Source: Bacteroidota bacterium (GTDB taxonomy: Bacteria > Bacteroidota > Bacteroidia > Flavobacteriales_D > Crocinitomicaceae). Taken from it: DNA of 64,000 nt. Position 1 is the stretch's first letter, and each line of letters begins with the position of its first letter. The notes beneath the pieces are model-generated. The model saw nothing but the letters and a program-made list of their open reading frames with translations. It was not told the DNA's origin and searched no databases. The translations under genes and the position numbers were made by a program. This document shows, in pieces, positions 1-9,800 of this stretch. Location: the NCBI GenBank assembly GCA_006226425.1, contig SBGX01000006.1, forward strand, positions 1-64,000, read 5' to 3'.

Positions 1-1242
1 GATGGAAGTCTCCGTTTCTTCATCGATACCCTGAAAGCCTATGAATGTGGTTTCTTTACCATCAGCACGATGATCGACTGTAATGTCGAATTTGGGATCA
101 CTCAATGTTCCAAAGCGGAAATCTTTCCTCCTTCCACATGTGAACCTGAAGATCCGGCATGGGACAAATCAAGTGTGAAAGTTACCGGAAAATGTATCGG
201 TGATTCCAGTGTTTGTTTCCAGATTTTCAATACTGGAGAACAGGGAGGTGGTGCCATGGCAGGAACCAGTGAGTGGAGACTCTACGAAGATGGGATTTTG
301 GTCCAAAGTGGACAATTCCAGCTGGATGGACAGGAAACACTCGAACTTTGTTTTGATGCCAATGGACATACGCTCAAACTCGCTGCTGACCAACGACCAG
401 GACACCCTGGAAACAGTCATCCGAACGACATCATTGAGGCCTGCGGACCAGAAACAAACGAACCGATCGTACCAGCCGCCAGCTTCCCGGAAGACGACAT
501 CGATGGCTTTGTGGAATATTACTGTAATGTCATTCGCGCTTCTTATGATCCCAATGAGAAAATCGCCATGCCTTTGGGTAGAACTGACGAACACTTCATT
601 GATCCGAACTTGCAAATGGAATATACCATCCACTTCCAAAACATGGGGAATGATACCGCATACCTTGTGGTTGTTCAGGATACCATGCCTGCTGAACTTG
701 ATTTGGAATCTATCTCAAGTGGAAGTTCCAGTCACCCCTACTCTTTCCGAATCAAAGAAAACAGGTTGGTGGAATGGCGTTTTGAAAACATCATGCTCGT
801 TGATTCTGCAACCAATGAACCAGCCAGTAAAGGATATGTCAAGTTCAAGATCAATCAGGTGGCCAACCTTCCACATCGAACAGAAATTCGCAACCGTGCA
901 TTTATCTACTTCGATTTCAACGAAGCGGTAATCACCGAATTTGCGACCAGCACTATTTGGGACAGCGTCGGAGTGAACGCCGTGCAGGAATTAAATACCC
1001 AATTCGGGGCTGTTCGGATTTATCCAAATCCTGGAAAAGAAAAACTCTTTTTCGAGTTTGAACAAAAAGATCAATATCAATTACAAATTACCAACTTACT
1101 TGGACAAGTTGTTCAACGAGCAGTTCTTGAGCAACACCAAAATCCGGTCAACATCCATGCTCTTCGAGAAGGAAGTTATATCTACCAAATCACTGATTCT
1201 CAGGGAAGGACCAAAACCGGGAAGTTCATCAAAATCAATTAA
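1..1242 (+). CDS. T9SS type A cargo protein, 5'-truncated
   Basis: The frame is open from base 1, so the gene starts before the window and the ATG at 70 is probably internal. The visible part has beta-rich sequence, then a segment starting ASYDPNEK that resembles the conserved domain often found just before T9SS signals in Bacteroidota surface proteins. The C-terminus has the type A sorting signal: IYPNPG, a GQVVQ turn, and a final GKFIKIN. Such proteins are exported by Sec, cross the outer membrane through SprA, and are attached to the surface or released. The function of the missing N-terminus cannot be told. A hairpin terminator follows the stop. Confidence 0.85.
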   Translation, partial: DGSLRFFIDTLKAYECGFFTISTMIDCNVEFGITQCSKAEIFPPSTCEPEDPAWDKSSVKVTGKCIGDSSVCFQIFNTGEQGGGAMAGTSEWRLYEDGILVQSGQFQLDGQETLELCFDANGHTLKLAADQRPGHPGNSHPNDIIEACGPETNEPIVPAASFPEDDIDGFVEYYCNVIRASYDPNEKIAMPLGRTDEHFIDPNLQMEYTIHFQNMGNDTAYLVVVQDTMPAELDLESISSGSSSHPYSFRIKENRLVEWRFENIMLVDSATNEPASKGYVKFKINQVANLPHRTEIRNRAFIYFDFNEAVITEFATSTIWDSVGVNAVQELNTQFGAVRIYPNPGKEKLFFEFEQKDQYQLQITNLLGQVVQRAVLEQHQNPVNIHALREGSYIYQITDSQGRTKTGKFIKIN

Positions 1243-1259
1243 ATGAACGATTAGATTGG

Positions 1260-1284
1260 AAAGGGGGCTTAGGTCCCCTTTTTT
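1260..1284 (+). terminator. Intrinsic terminator after the truncated T9SS gene
   Basis: A 7-bp stem (AAAGGGG at 1260-1266 with CCCCTTT at 1275-1281) and an 8-nt loop are followed by a T run to 1284. It ends the plus-strand gene and touches the stop codon of the convergent minus-strand gene. Confidence 0.75.
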
Positions 1285-1618
1285 ATTTGACATATTTCCA
1301 AAAGGCGAAGGGTTTTCTACGCTTCAAATAATCCAGGTTTTGTTCATTTTCATAGGCTTCCTGTTCAAAGCTGATTAATCGGTATCCTCTTCTGAAATAA
1401 GCCATGAAGTACCAGAACACAAAGGGGATCAGCAGAAGTTCCATTTGCTGCCGAATATGAATTCGCTCATGATTAATTAATACCTGATCCTCTTTGTATG
1501 TTGAATTAGAAAGAAAGATAAAGGGAAATATGGTATATCCTCTTACCTGCATGTTGACTCCAGGGAAACGGCTCACCAGATTCAATAAACGGGGTGCAAC
1601 GATGATCCAGGCCATCAC
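1283..1618 (-). CDS. Small membrane protein with HExxH motif
   Basis: A 111-residue protein of no family I can name with confidence. It carries NHERIHIRQQ, an HExxH zinc-protease signature, then a hydrophobic stretch (about residues 60-75) and an FEQEAYENE segment whose glutamate could be a third zinc ligand, as in M56/M48-type membrane proteases. The protein is much shorter than known M56 proteases, so it may be a minimal metalloprotease or a degenerate relative. The start codon lies just beyond the T-rich tail of the manC terminator, so it is either read through from manC or has its own weak promoter. Confidence 0.65.
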   Translation of the reverse strand: MMAWIIVAPRLLNLVSRFPGVNMQVRGYTIFPFIFLSNSTYKEDQVLINHERIHIRQQMELLLIPFVFWYFMAYFRRGYRLISFEQEAYENEQNLDYLKRRKPFAFWKYVK

Positions 1619-1627
1619 AAAAAGAAA

Positions 1628-1652
1628 CTCCCTGCCTTAGAAGGACAGGGAG
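1628..1652 (-). terminator. Terminator after manC
   Basis: CTCCCTG (1628-1634) pairs with CAGGGAG (1646-1652), with further CC/GG pairing inside. On the minus strand it is followed by a T-rich tract, placing it just downstream of the manC stop. Confidence 0.65.
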
Positions 1653-1661
1653 CGCTCTATT

Positions 1662-2741
1662 TTATTTGAAGAATTCCGAACTATGCTCATGCATATCCGG
1701 AAGATGCTTCTTCAGGTTTTGTTCGTCTTTTTTGCTGAGGATCATCAACATGCCATCTGATTCTACCACAATGTGATCATCCAGACCTTCGATCAACGCC
1801 AACTTATTGGCTGGAAGGTTCACAATACAATTGGATGAATTCTTCATATACACGTGATCGCCTACAACAGCATTTCCTGAGTTATCTAATTTCATGTGAC
1901 CATAAAGACTTCCCCAGGTTCCCAGGTCAGACCAGTCAAAATCAGCCAGGACCACATCCACATTTTTGGCGTTTTCCATGACCGCATAGTCAATTGAAAT
2001 ATCTTCACAGGTTTCGAAACCGTGATCAACTCCTTCTTGCTCTTTTGGTCCGTTATAAAAACCTTGCGCCGGGTCAAATAGCTCATGAAGCTTTGGAACA
2101 AACTGTTTTAGGGCCTCCAGAATGGTACCCGCCTTCCAAATGAAAATTCCAGAGTTCCAGAAGAAATTCCCCGCCTGAACAAACTCCTCTGCCAACTCCA
2201 GGTTTGGCTTTTCACGGAATTGTTTTACCTCCTTCACATCTCCCCCATTGGCAGCGCCTGCTTCAAATTCGATGTATCCGTACCCAGTGTCAGGGCGAGT
2301 CGGTTTGATCCCTAAGGTAACCAAACGGTCTTTTTTAGCCTGATCAATAGCTGTATTAATGATGTGCGTAAATCGCTGCTCATTGGTGATCAGGTGATCC
2401 GATGGAGCAATCGTCAGAACGGCATTCGGATTCAGGTCGTAAATCTTGGATGCCGCATAAGCGATACAAGGAGCTGTATTCTTTCTTTGAGGTTCCGTTA
2501 AAATTTGTCCCCGATCAATCTCAGGGATTTGCTCGTGAACCAGGTCCGCATAATGGACGTTGGTCACAATATAAATCTGATCCGCCGGAGCAATCAGTTT
2601 CAAACGTTCAAACGTAAGCTGTAACAAGGATTTTCCCAAACCTAACATGTCCAGGAACTGTTTCGGTTTTTGAGGTGTCGACATTGGCCAGAAACGACTT
2701 CCGACTCCACCTGCCATAATAATGCAATAGTTGTTTTCCAT
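1662..2741 (-). CDS. manC: Mannose-1-phosphate guanylyltransferase
   Basis: This cytoplasmic enzyme makes GDP-mannose from mannose-1-phosphate and GTP for surface polysaccharide and glycan synthesis. The N-terminus has the nucleotidyltransferase signature GGVGSRFWP followed by QKPKQF. The APSDHLI and GYGYIEF segments typical of the family follow, with FWNSGIFIW in the middle. At 359 residues it has the length of the single-domain bacterial guanylyltransferase and lacks the C-terminal isomerase domain of bifunctional ManC/AlgA. Its ATG overlaps the stop of the upstream SprT-like gene by one base (TAATG), so translation is probably coupled. The symbol follows the family; rfbM or cpsB would also fit. 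Confidence 0.92.
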   Translation of the reverse strand: MENNYCIIMAGGVGSRFWPMSTPQKPKQFLDMLGLGKSLLQLTFERLKLIAPADQIYIVTNVHYADLVHEQIPEIDRGQILTEPQRKNTAPCIAYAASKIYDLNPNAVLTIAPSDHLITNEQRFTHIINTAIDQAKKDRLVTLGIKPTRPDTGYGYIEFEAGAANGGDVKEVKQFREKPNLELAEEFVQAGNFFWNSGIFIWKAGTILEALKQFVPKLHELFDPAQGFYNGPKEQEGVDHGFETCEDISIDYAVMENAKNVDVVLADFDWSDLGTWGSLYGHMKLDNSGNAVVGDHVYMKNSSNCIVNLPANKLALIEGLDDHIVVESDGMLMILSKKDEQNLKKHLPDMHEHSSEFFK

Positions 2742-3379
2742 TATTCTTTTTCATTTAGGCGTACCTCTGACAATGCATGAACGAGGTATTGCTTTTTTGT
2801 GGTTATTTCATGGCAAAGATAACGTTTTCGTCTTAGTTCCCCTTTCAAAAACTGACGTCCATTTAGCAAGAAAACAGAATTTTTGGGGATTTCTTCCAAA
2901 AAGACCAGTCCGTCTCTTTGCTGGTCATACTTCTTCAACTCGCGCATCAGGGGAATATCCGAACAGGAAGACGCTTTCGTCCGAATCAGCGAATTTTCCA
3001 GGGCATTCTTGATTCCCTCCGGGATTACCTCACTTTCGATTAAAGGCAAAAGCAATTTTCGATAGGCCATCTTCCATTCCTCTCCATGTGCCTTGACGCG
3101 ATTTCCATACTCCAGAAAGGTGTGGTAATGTGCAAATTCATGTAGTGTCGTGATCAGGAATGAATATTGATTCAAGTTTCCATTCACGGTAATTCGGGCT
3201 TTCTCCTCGCGGTGAGGAGGGCGAAAATCACCCAGCTTGCTTGTTCTTGGACGAACGATTTTGAAACGGACAGGGTACTCAAATATGAGTCCGGCCACCA
3301 TCTCCTCAAAACCATCGGGAAGATACCCTGAAAGTTTCTCCATCACCTGTTCCCGCCGTCTGATCTTAAGCTTTGACAT
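2741..3379 (-). CDS. SprT-like zinc metallopeptidase domain protein
   Basis: A 212-residue protein with LHEFAHYHTF, the HExxH motif of the SprT-like family, near residue 80. SprT-like domains are related to Spartan/Wss1 proteases; the role of bacterial members is largely unknown. I see no CxxC zinc ribbon in the C-terminal half, which some family members have. The gene is first in a two-gene unit with manC (one-base overlap) and is divergent from the mlaE-like gene. This SprT-like family is unrelated to the T9SS gene that also bears the name sprT. Family is clear, substrate unknown. Confidence 0.8.
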   Translation of the reverse strand: MSKLKIRRREQVMEKLSGYLPDGFEEMVAGLIFEYPVRFKIVRPRTSKLGDFRPPHREEKARITVNGNLNQYSFLITTLHEFAHYHTFLEYGNRVKAHGEEWKMAYRKLLLPLIESEVIPEGIKNALENSLIRTKASSCSDIPLMRELKKYDQQRDGLVFLEEIPKNSVFLLNGRQFLKGELRRKRYLCHEITTKKQYLVHALSEVRLNEKE

Positions 3380-3466
3380 TCCTCCGTTTTAGGCGCCTAC
3401 GTGGCCACTGACAAAATAAGCCTTTTCTTTTCAAAAAATGAAAATATACACTAATTTAGCACTCAG

Positions 3467-4210
3467 ATGAAATTGATTTCCCAGATTGGTAAGTACTTCC
3501 TCATGTTGTGGATGATTTTTTCCAAGCCGGAGAAGATGCGCGTATTTTGGAAAAAAACACTGGAAGAAATTAATCTAATCGGAGTTAAATCCCTGCCCAT
3601 TGTGGCGCTGATGTCTATTTTTATGGGTGCTGTTATTGCCTTGCAAACGGCCTCTAACATGGACTCTCCCTGGTTACCAGAATACACTATTGGGTACATT
3701 ACCCGATCGAGTACCATCCTGGAATTTTCGCCAACCATCATTTCGCTGATCCTGGCGGGGAAGGTGGGATCCAATATTTCTTCGGAAATCGGAATGATGC
3801 GAGTGACCGAGCAAATTGATGCCCTCGAAATTATGGGGGTGAATTCGTTGACATACCTCGTTTTGCCAAAGATTTCTGCCGCCATGTTCTTTTTTCCGGT
3901 ATTGATTATCTTTTCCATGGGCTTAAGCATCTTCGGTGGATGGCTCGCTCTCATTCTCTCCGACCTCTCTTCCACTGACACGTATATCTTCGGTTTACGA
4001 TCTTTTTTCCGAGCCAGTGATATCACTTATGCACTATCCAAAACCGTCGTGTTTGGTTTTCTAATTGTTTCCATTGCCTCTTTTTATGGTTATTATACCA
4101 GAGGGGGAGCCATCGATGTTGGTCGCTCTTCCACTCAGGCCGTAGTAAGTAGTTCCGTCGCTATTTTGTTGGCGAACTTCCTCATGACTCAAATGTTCTT
4201 ACTCAAATGA
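3467..4210 (+). CDS. mlaE: MlaE-type ABC transporter permease
   Basis: A 247-residue integral membrane protein of the MlaE/YrbE permease family, which moves phospholipids between the two membranes of Gram-negative cells as part of an MCE transport complex. The family hallmarks are visible: MGAVIALQTA in the first third, SLILAGKVGSNISSEIG and the EQIDALEIMGVNSLTYLVLPK segment in the coupling region, then hydrophobic helices to the end. Its stop overlaps the start of the ATPase gene (ATGA), so the two are co-translated. The MCE substrate-binding partner (MlaD-like) is not in this window. Confidence 0.9.
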   Translation: MKLISQIGKYFLMLWMIFSKPEKMRVFWKKTLEEINLIGVKSLPIVALMSIFMGAVIALQTASNMDSPWLPEYTIGYITRSSTILEFSPTIISLILAGKVGSNISSEIGMMRVTEQIDALEIMGVNSLTYLVLPKISAAMFFFPVLIIFSMGLSIFGGWLALILSDLSSTDTYIFGLRSFFRASDITYALSKTVVFGFLIVSIASFYGYYTRGGAIDVGRSSTQAVVSSSVAILLANFLMTQMFLLK

Positions 4211-4962
4211 TCCAGGTCAACCATCTCAATAAGTCTTTTGGTGACCATCACGTGTTGAAGGATGTCTCTGCCAGTTTTGAAAAAGGAAGGGTCAATCTGA
4301 TCATTGGTGCATCTGGGTCTGGAAAATCGGTACTGACCAAATCATTGGTTGGTTTGCATGAAATTGACTCCGGTGAGATTCTGTATAATGGGAGAAACAT
4401 CTGCACCATGAATCAATATGAGCTCCGGGATCAACGCAAGGAAATTGGGATGCTTTTTCAGGGTTCTGCTTTATTCGACTCTATGACTGTGGAACAGAAT
4501 GTCATGTTTCCATTGACTATGTTTTCGAACATGACTCGAAAGGAAATGCTTGACCGCGTTAACTTTTGCCTTGACCGGGTTAATCTGGAAGGGCGAAATA
4601 ATCTTTTTCCTGCAGAATGTAGCGGTGGAATGCAAAAACGGATTGCCATTGCCCGGGCCATAGCGATGAAGCCGCAGTACCTTTTTTGTGATGAACCAAA
4701 CTCCGGATTGGACCCCCAAACTTCCATCTTAATTGATAGTTTGATTAAAGAAATTACGCTGGAATACAATATTACCACCATCGTGATCACCCATGATATG
4801 AATAGTGTGATAGAAATTGGTGATCATATTAATTTCATTTATGAGGGGAAAAATCTGTGGCAGGGAACTTCAAAGACCATCATTCAGACAGATGTTCAGG
4901 AAGTCGTCGATTTCGTCTTTGCCTCTCAGTTCATGAAGGACATTCGCGAACAACTGAAATAA
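4207..4962 (+). CDS. mlaF: MlaF-type ABC transporter ATP-binding protein
   Basis: The 251-residue ATPase subunit partnering the upstream permease. It has Walker A (GASGSGKS, about residue 37), the Q loop (LFQGSALFD), the signature region ECSGGMQKRIAIARAI, Walker B with catalytic Glu (YLFCDEPNSGLDP) and the switch His (VITHDM). It would energise lipid transport at the cytoplasmic face of the inner membrane. SGGMQKR, rather than LSGGQ, is typical of the Mla/Ttg2A subfamily. Confidence 0.92.
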   Translation: MIQVNHLNKSFGDHHVLKDVSASFEKGRVNLIIGASGSGKSVLTKSLVGLHEIDSGEILYNGRNICTMNQYELRDQRKEIGMLFQGSALFDSMTVEQNVMFPLTMFSNMTRKEMLDRVNFCLDRVNLEGRNNLFPAECSGGMQKRIAIARAIAMKPQYLFCDEPNSGLDPQTSILIDSLIKEITLEYNITTIVITHDMNSVIEIGDHINFIYEGKNLWQGTSKTIIQTDVQEVVDFVFASQFMKDIREQLK

Positions 4963-4989
4963 TCCATTTATTTTTTTTGTTTCTTTTTA

Positions 4990-5098
4990 CTAAATCGGTT
5001 TATTATGATCGCTTGTTTTTACTTGGTTTTATGAATTACTGAACCGTTATAGTAGCAAACTAAATCGTTATAGTTTTATACTAAACCGTTGTAGTTTT
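4990..5098 (+). repeat. Three 21-bp direct repeats upstream of the lectin-like T9SS gene
   Basis: Three copies begin at 5039 (CTGAACCGTTATAGT), 5060 (CTAAATCGTTATAGT) and 5081 (CTAAACCGTTGTAGT), exactly 21 bases apart. With the preceding A, each forms an imperfect dyad (ACTA...TAGT, about 12 of 16 positions symmetric). A weaker relative, CTAAATCGG, begins at 4990. The phased spacing of two helical turns fits side-by-side binding of a dimeric regulator. Confidence 0.7.
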
Positions 5099-5119
5099 GG
5101 TTTTCTTGCCTTATATTTG
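5088..5119 (+). promoter_or_regulatory. Putative promoter of the lectin-like T9SS gene
   Basis: TATATTTG at 5112-5119 matches the Bacteroidota -7 consensus TAnnTTTG, and GTTG at 5088-5091 lies 20 bases upstream as a -33-like element. The third 21-bp repeat overlaps this -33 position, so a protein bound there would meet the polymerase. The start codon is 22 bases downstream of the -7 box. Confidence 0.55.
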
Positions 5120-5141
5120 CCCTTCAACAAATGATAAACCT

Positions 5142-6854
5142 ATGAAATCAATTCTCTTCACCTGGATGAAATTGCTACTACTTTCATCATTTATGATCCC
5201 TGTACCATCCGCTTTCTCCCAATGCACCGGGGGAAGTAATGGGGGTAACATCTCTCCAGCGCCTAATGCTAACTTTCAAACCATGAATGTTTCCGATGGA
5301 ACCTACTACACCTTCACGGCTTCCTCCAGTGGCTGCAACACATACGATTTTAGTTTCTGTTCCAATGGTGGCTCGGCTGGATTCGACACCCAATTGACCA
5401 TCCTGGATAATACAGGAACAACGCTCAGTGGAAATTCATACAATGACGATGCCTGTGGTACCCGTTCCGAAATTCTAGGATGGACCCCTCCAGCTGATGG
5501 GGTTTATCGCATACTGGTCAATACTTACAGTTGTGCCTCTTCCGGAAACACAGCCGTTCTAGCCTTCCGTGAAAATGGCGTTCGGAAGTCTGCCTCCGGG
5601 GATTATACCCTTCAAAGCGACGCAACAACGGCCTCAGACCCTCTTTGTGTTCAACTCACTCCGGATGCCGGAGGACAAACCGGATGTGCCTGGGATGCCA
5701 ATTCAACGCTTGATTTTTCACAGGATTTCTCATACGACTTTATGGTTAACCTTGGGGATGATGACAACGGTGCGGACGGCATGACTTTCATTATTCAGAA
5801 TGATCCGGCGGGTATTTGTGCCTGTGGCAAAGACGGTCAGGATTTTGCAGCGGGTGGAATCAGCAACTCACTCATTATTGAAATCGATACCCATTTGAAT
5901 ACCGAAGACCGGGACGACGGAAGTGATATGTCTACTGCCGGAGTCAGTTGTTCGGGAGGCCCCAATGTCGATCACCTGGATATTTGGCTGAATGGAAATA
6001 TCAATCCCTCCGGTAGTTCTTGCCCTTCATCTCCAGGTGCCCGGGTCATTCCAAGTGCCTCCCCTTTGTTGGACAATGGTGCCAATTACAATATTGAGAA
6101 CGGCCAAAATCATGTTTTCCGGGTCAGCTGGGATGCCGCCAGTCAGACAATCAACGCCTCCATTATGGATCTTTCTCTCAGCAAAACCTATGGTCGGGTG
6201 TCTTATTCCTTCGATCCGACAACAATTTTTGGAACCACAGCCCCCTTCTTTGGATTTACGGCGGCTACCGGAGGACTTTCCAATCAACAAACTTTCTGCA
6301 ACCCTCCCGAATTACTTCCCATCGAAATTACCTCGTTTGAGGTGAACTGCCAGGATGACCGCCACTTCCTTCAATGGGAGGTTGCATCCGAACAAAACAA
6401 CGATTACTTCACTATTCTGAGATCTACTGATGGGGTCCATTTCAAGGCCATCGGAAAAGTCCAGGGAGCCGGAAACAGTTCTTCCCTTCAGCGATATAGC
6501 TTCCAGGCACTTTCCGTACCAAACGCCACTTGTTACTATACCTTTAGCCAAACGGATTTTAATGGGATTAGCAAACTCAGTGGTTTTGTACGTGTATTAA
6601 ACTGTGATTCCAAAAAGAAAGTAAACATTTTCCCGAACCCTGTTCAGGCCAATCAACAAGTGCAAATTGAATGTAATCAATCCCGAAATCTGACACTTCA
6701 TGTCTTCGATACTTTCGGAAAACTGGTTTTGGATCGCGATCTTTCCGAGGAAAGAACATTCTTTATCGAGCTAAGTGCCGGGCTCTATCAACTGGTTCTC
6801 TATGACCTTTCCGGCAGAATCATTCAATCCGAAAGATTAGTGGTGACCAAATAA
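5142..6854 (+). CDS. T9SS type A cargo protein with lectin-like domain
   Basis: The ATG at 5142 is chosen over the one at 5097 because it starts a clean signal peptide ending near SAFSQ and follows the promoter box. The order is: a pre-peptidase C-like beta domain (about residues 40-150); an L-type lectin-like domain (about 170-400) with FSYDFMVNLG, DGMTFIIQND and IEIDTHLN segments as in legume-lectin-fold domains; a short fibronectin-like stretch (about 405-490); and a type A sorting signal (NIFPNPV, then ERLVVTK at the end). Probably a sugar-binding surface or secreted protein. It is flanked by a repeat-bearing promoter and a strong bidirectional terminator. Confidence 0.85.
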   Translation: MKSILFTWMKLLLLSSFMIPVPSAFSQCTGGSNGGNISPAPNANFQTMNVSDGTYYTFTASSSGCNTYDFSFCSNGGSAGFDTQLTILDNTGTTLSGNSYNDDACGTRSEILGWTPPADGVYRILVNTYSCASSGNTAVLAFRENGVRKSASGDYTLQSDATTASDPLCVQLTPDAGGQTGCAWDANSTLDFSQDFSYDFMVNLGDDDNGADGMTFIIQNDPAGICACGKDGQDFAAGGISNSLIIEIDTHLNTEDRDDGSDMSTAGVSCSGGPNVDHLDIWLNGNINPSGSSCPSSPGARVIPSASPLLDNGANYNIENGQNHVFRVSWDAASQTINASIMDLSLSKTYGRVSYSFDPTTIFGTTAPFFGFTAATGGLSNQQTFCNPPELLPIEITSFEVNCQDDRHFLQWEVASEQNNDYFTILRSTDGVHFKAIGKVQGAGNSSSLQRYSFQALSVPNATCYYTFSQTDFNGISKLSGFVRVLNCDSKKKVNIFPNPVQANQQVQIECNQSRNLTLHVFDTFGKLVLDRDLSEERTFFIELSAGLYQLVLYDLSGRIIQSERLVVTK

Positions 6855-6878
6855 AAAAGGGGGCAAATGCCCCCTTTT
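6855..6878. terminator. Bidirectional terminator
   Basis: A 10-bp perfect stem (AAAAGGGGGC with GCCCCCTTTT) closes an AAAT loop. A/T tracts on both sides let it end both the plus-strand lectin-like gene and the convergent minus-strand giant gene. Confidence 0.85.
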
Positions 6879-6889
6879 CTTTCTGGTTT

Positions 6890-9800
6890 TTATAGTCCGC
6901 CGCCGCCGGTTCCCCTTCTGGTACCCGTTGGCTTTGAAGTCTTTGTTCCGCTTCCACCAGACCCATTATTAATGGTTGGTGCCTGTCTTCCGCCTCCGCT
7001 ATTTCCTCCTTTGGAACCACTTCCCTTCTCATCATCTTCACTTCCGCCTGTTTTACCATTCGGACCTCCACTTCCCTTTCCAGGATTCGACTCATCGATT
7101 CCATCCTCATTGTTTCCGTGTCCATTATTTCCCTTTCCATCATCACAGTTTTTCAGCGGGTTTTTGTTCGGAATCCATTCTCCGTAGTTCGGACCATCAC
7201 TGCTTGAGTTACATCCTGATTTAATCCACACACCTACGATACATTTATTGGCGTTGGCGCCGGTTCCTTTAAACGTTCGGGAGTTTCCGCTCAACTTGTC
7301 AAACTTCTGCTCCTGTCCGTCCTCATACTTGAGAACCACATTGATCAGGGGTTTTGTACTTCGAGTGGTCACTGATTTGGAATCTGAAGAGAAAACAGCA
7401 CTTACTTTCGGCTTACAATCTTCATTCGTTGCACTTCCACAATCACCCACGTTTTTCGTGTTGGCTACCCATTCCCCATATCCCGGGCCGGCATTACTTT
7501 GATTACATCCGGACTTGATCCACACGCCTACGATACATTTTCCAGCATTTGCTCCCGTCCCTTTAAAGCTCTTCGAAAGACCACTTAGGTTATCGAATTT
7601 TTGCACTTTACCATCGTGGTACTTTAACACCACATTCGACAGGTCTTTCGTACTTCGTGTCGTTACACTTTTCGAATCCGAGCTAAACACGGCTGTCACC
7701 TTCGGCATACAATTTCCTCCATCAGAGCCTCCTGACTTCATCGTAATCACACATTTCAGGGCATCACTTCCTCCTTTCGTATTCGCCGTGATGTCCAGGT
7801 TGATTCGATTCAGGTTCTGGCTCAGGTTCACGTTGAATTTGAAATTGAGTTTTCCGTTGACCAATACCGGACTAAAACTCGTCACGGATCTGCCATTCGT
7901 CTTAATCGAAACCTGATTCAAGTTGCTGATATTTAGAATATATCCACTGATCTGACTGATTCCCGCAGGTAGTTCAGCCGGACAGGTCGATGGGCTTTGC
8001 AGCACGATTCTCGGTTTTTCTACCTTTTCCGGTTCGCTATAAATGATCACCTTACTGTCTTCGGATCTACCGAACTTGGTTGTCGCAATCGCCTGGATAA
8101 CATTGTTTCCTGGAACCAGTGAAATGTTCGCACTAATGGCTGCGTTTTTCGGATTAAAGACCGCATTGATCCGTTTTCCGTTCAGTAACAGGCTTACCTG
8201 TGAGGACATCTGCACATTCTCAGTCACCGCCTGCACGTTGAACGCTCCGTTTTGTGTTTTGTACGGCGATCCGGATGGGTTCGTGATTTTGATTACCGGT
8301 GGCTTTTTGTTCTCATCTTCCTTACGGTTAATGGCAAACAACTTGCTGTCCTGACCACACTCGTTTTTAGCCGTCAGAACAATTTTATTCATTCCGATTT
8401 TCAATGGTGCCGTCACCGTGAAGGTACCCACCGCCTTGTTGTAAACAAAGCTCACTTCTTTTCCATTCGCCTGCACTTCAAACTCTTCGTCGGAATCAAT
8501 TCCGGTGACCGCCCCCTCGATGCGAACAGACTCTTTGGTGGTGGTTGAATTATTGCTTTCTCCCGATCTTGAAATTTGCACTTTCGGTTTTTCACAAGAC
8601 TTACGTGTGATTTTAACCGCATAGCGTGCAGAGCCACAATCGTTTGTGACGATGATTACCACATCATTCATCCCAACCTTTAGAGGGACTTGCTTGATCA
8701 ATAAGTGAGTCGTTTTATTAAAGTTCACACTTTGTTTCACTCCATTCACCTGAAGGTCAATTTGATTGGCGTCAGAGATGTTGACCAAACCGAATCGAAC
8801 TTCTACGTTTTCTTTCTCAATAGTGATGTTTGGACGCAATGGTTGAATCAACTGAATGGCAGGAACATCACATGGCTTATCTATTTCCCGGAAATTGACA
8901 ATCATATTCACGGAAGTCTCTCCACATTTGTTTTTAGCAATCAACTCGAGCGTATTTTGTCCCTTGTTATATTTCACATTGATCGTGTACTGTTTGGACG
9001 CTGCGTTATATCTTCCGCTCAAAGCAACTCCGTTCAACAGGAATCGAATGTCTCCTCCAGATTCTACTCCTTTCACTTCCACACGCACCTGTTCATTTTG
9101 ACTTTTTGCCAATACTCCTGATACGTTTGGTGTTAGGAAACGAACACTCGGTTTGTCGCAAGCAACATCCAATCGCTTGTAAGTAATGTTGGTTGATGCA
9201 CTGTGTGACCCACTCTTGTTTCGGGCAACTACACTAAAGATATTGTTCCCAAAATTCAATCCTGCCTGGAAGCTCAACTCTCTTCTGTTTTCATCGAAAT
9301 GATACAATCTCGGGCTAACTGTGCGTCCATTTTGACTAAGTTCAATCTGATCCTTACTGTCCACGTTCAATACGCTCGCTACTACACGGTAGTTGGCCAC
9401 ATTTACCGTTGTTCCCGGACGATTCGGTTGGATAAAGCTTACTTTTGGTGGGTCCACTTTTACTTCACGACGGTAAGTAATCGTTCTACTATCCTGTGCT
9501 TTTCCTGCTCCATTTCTGGCTGTAATCAACAGGGTGTTGCTACCTTCTTTCAATGGCATAACGAACGAAAGAATTCTTGTTTTTTCATTGAAATCGAAGC
9601 CCGGATATCCGACTCCATTGACGATCACCTGGATATCTTCATCACGTTCAATATTGATGATGTTTGCCCGAATAGCTGTGCTCGGCGAACTGCTGGTGTA
9701 CGTATTTGAGGCTGGCGAGCTAATCTGCACTTGTGGTGGGTAGATTGGCTCTGACTTCTGATATACAATTGTTGTAGAAGCGGCATCTGTTCCTGCGGCA

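Noticed and set aside
2741-3379. The SprT-like protein as a T9SS component
   Set aside because: The name is shared with a gliding gene, but the HExxH domain belongs to the unrelated SprT-like peptidase family.
5039-5098. The triple repeat as a CRISPR array
   Set aside because: The units are only 15-16 bases with 5-6-base gaps, lack unique spacers of normal length, and no cas genes are present.
6867-7187. A Pro/Leu-rich plus-strand frame opposite the Gly-rich tail
   Set aside because: It is the mirror of a Gly/Ser low-complexity tail, not a gene.
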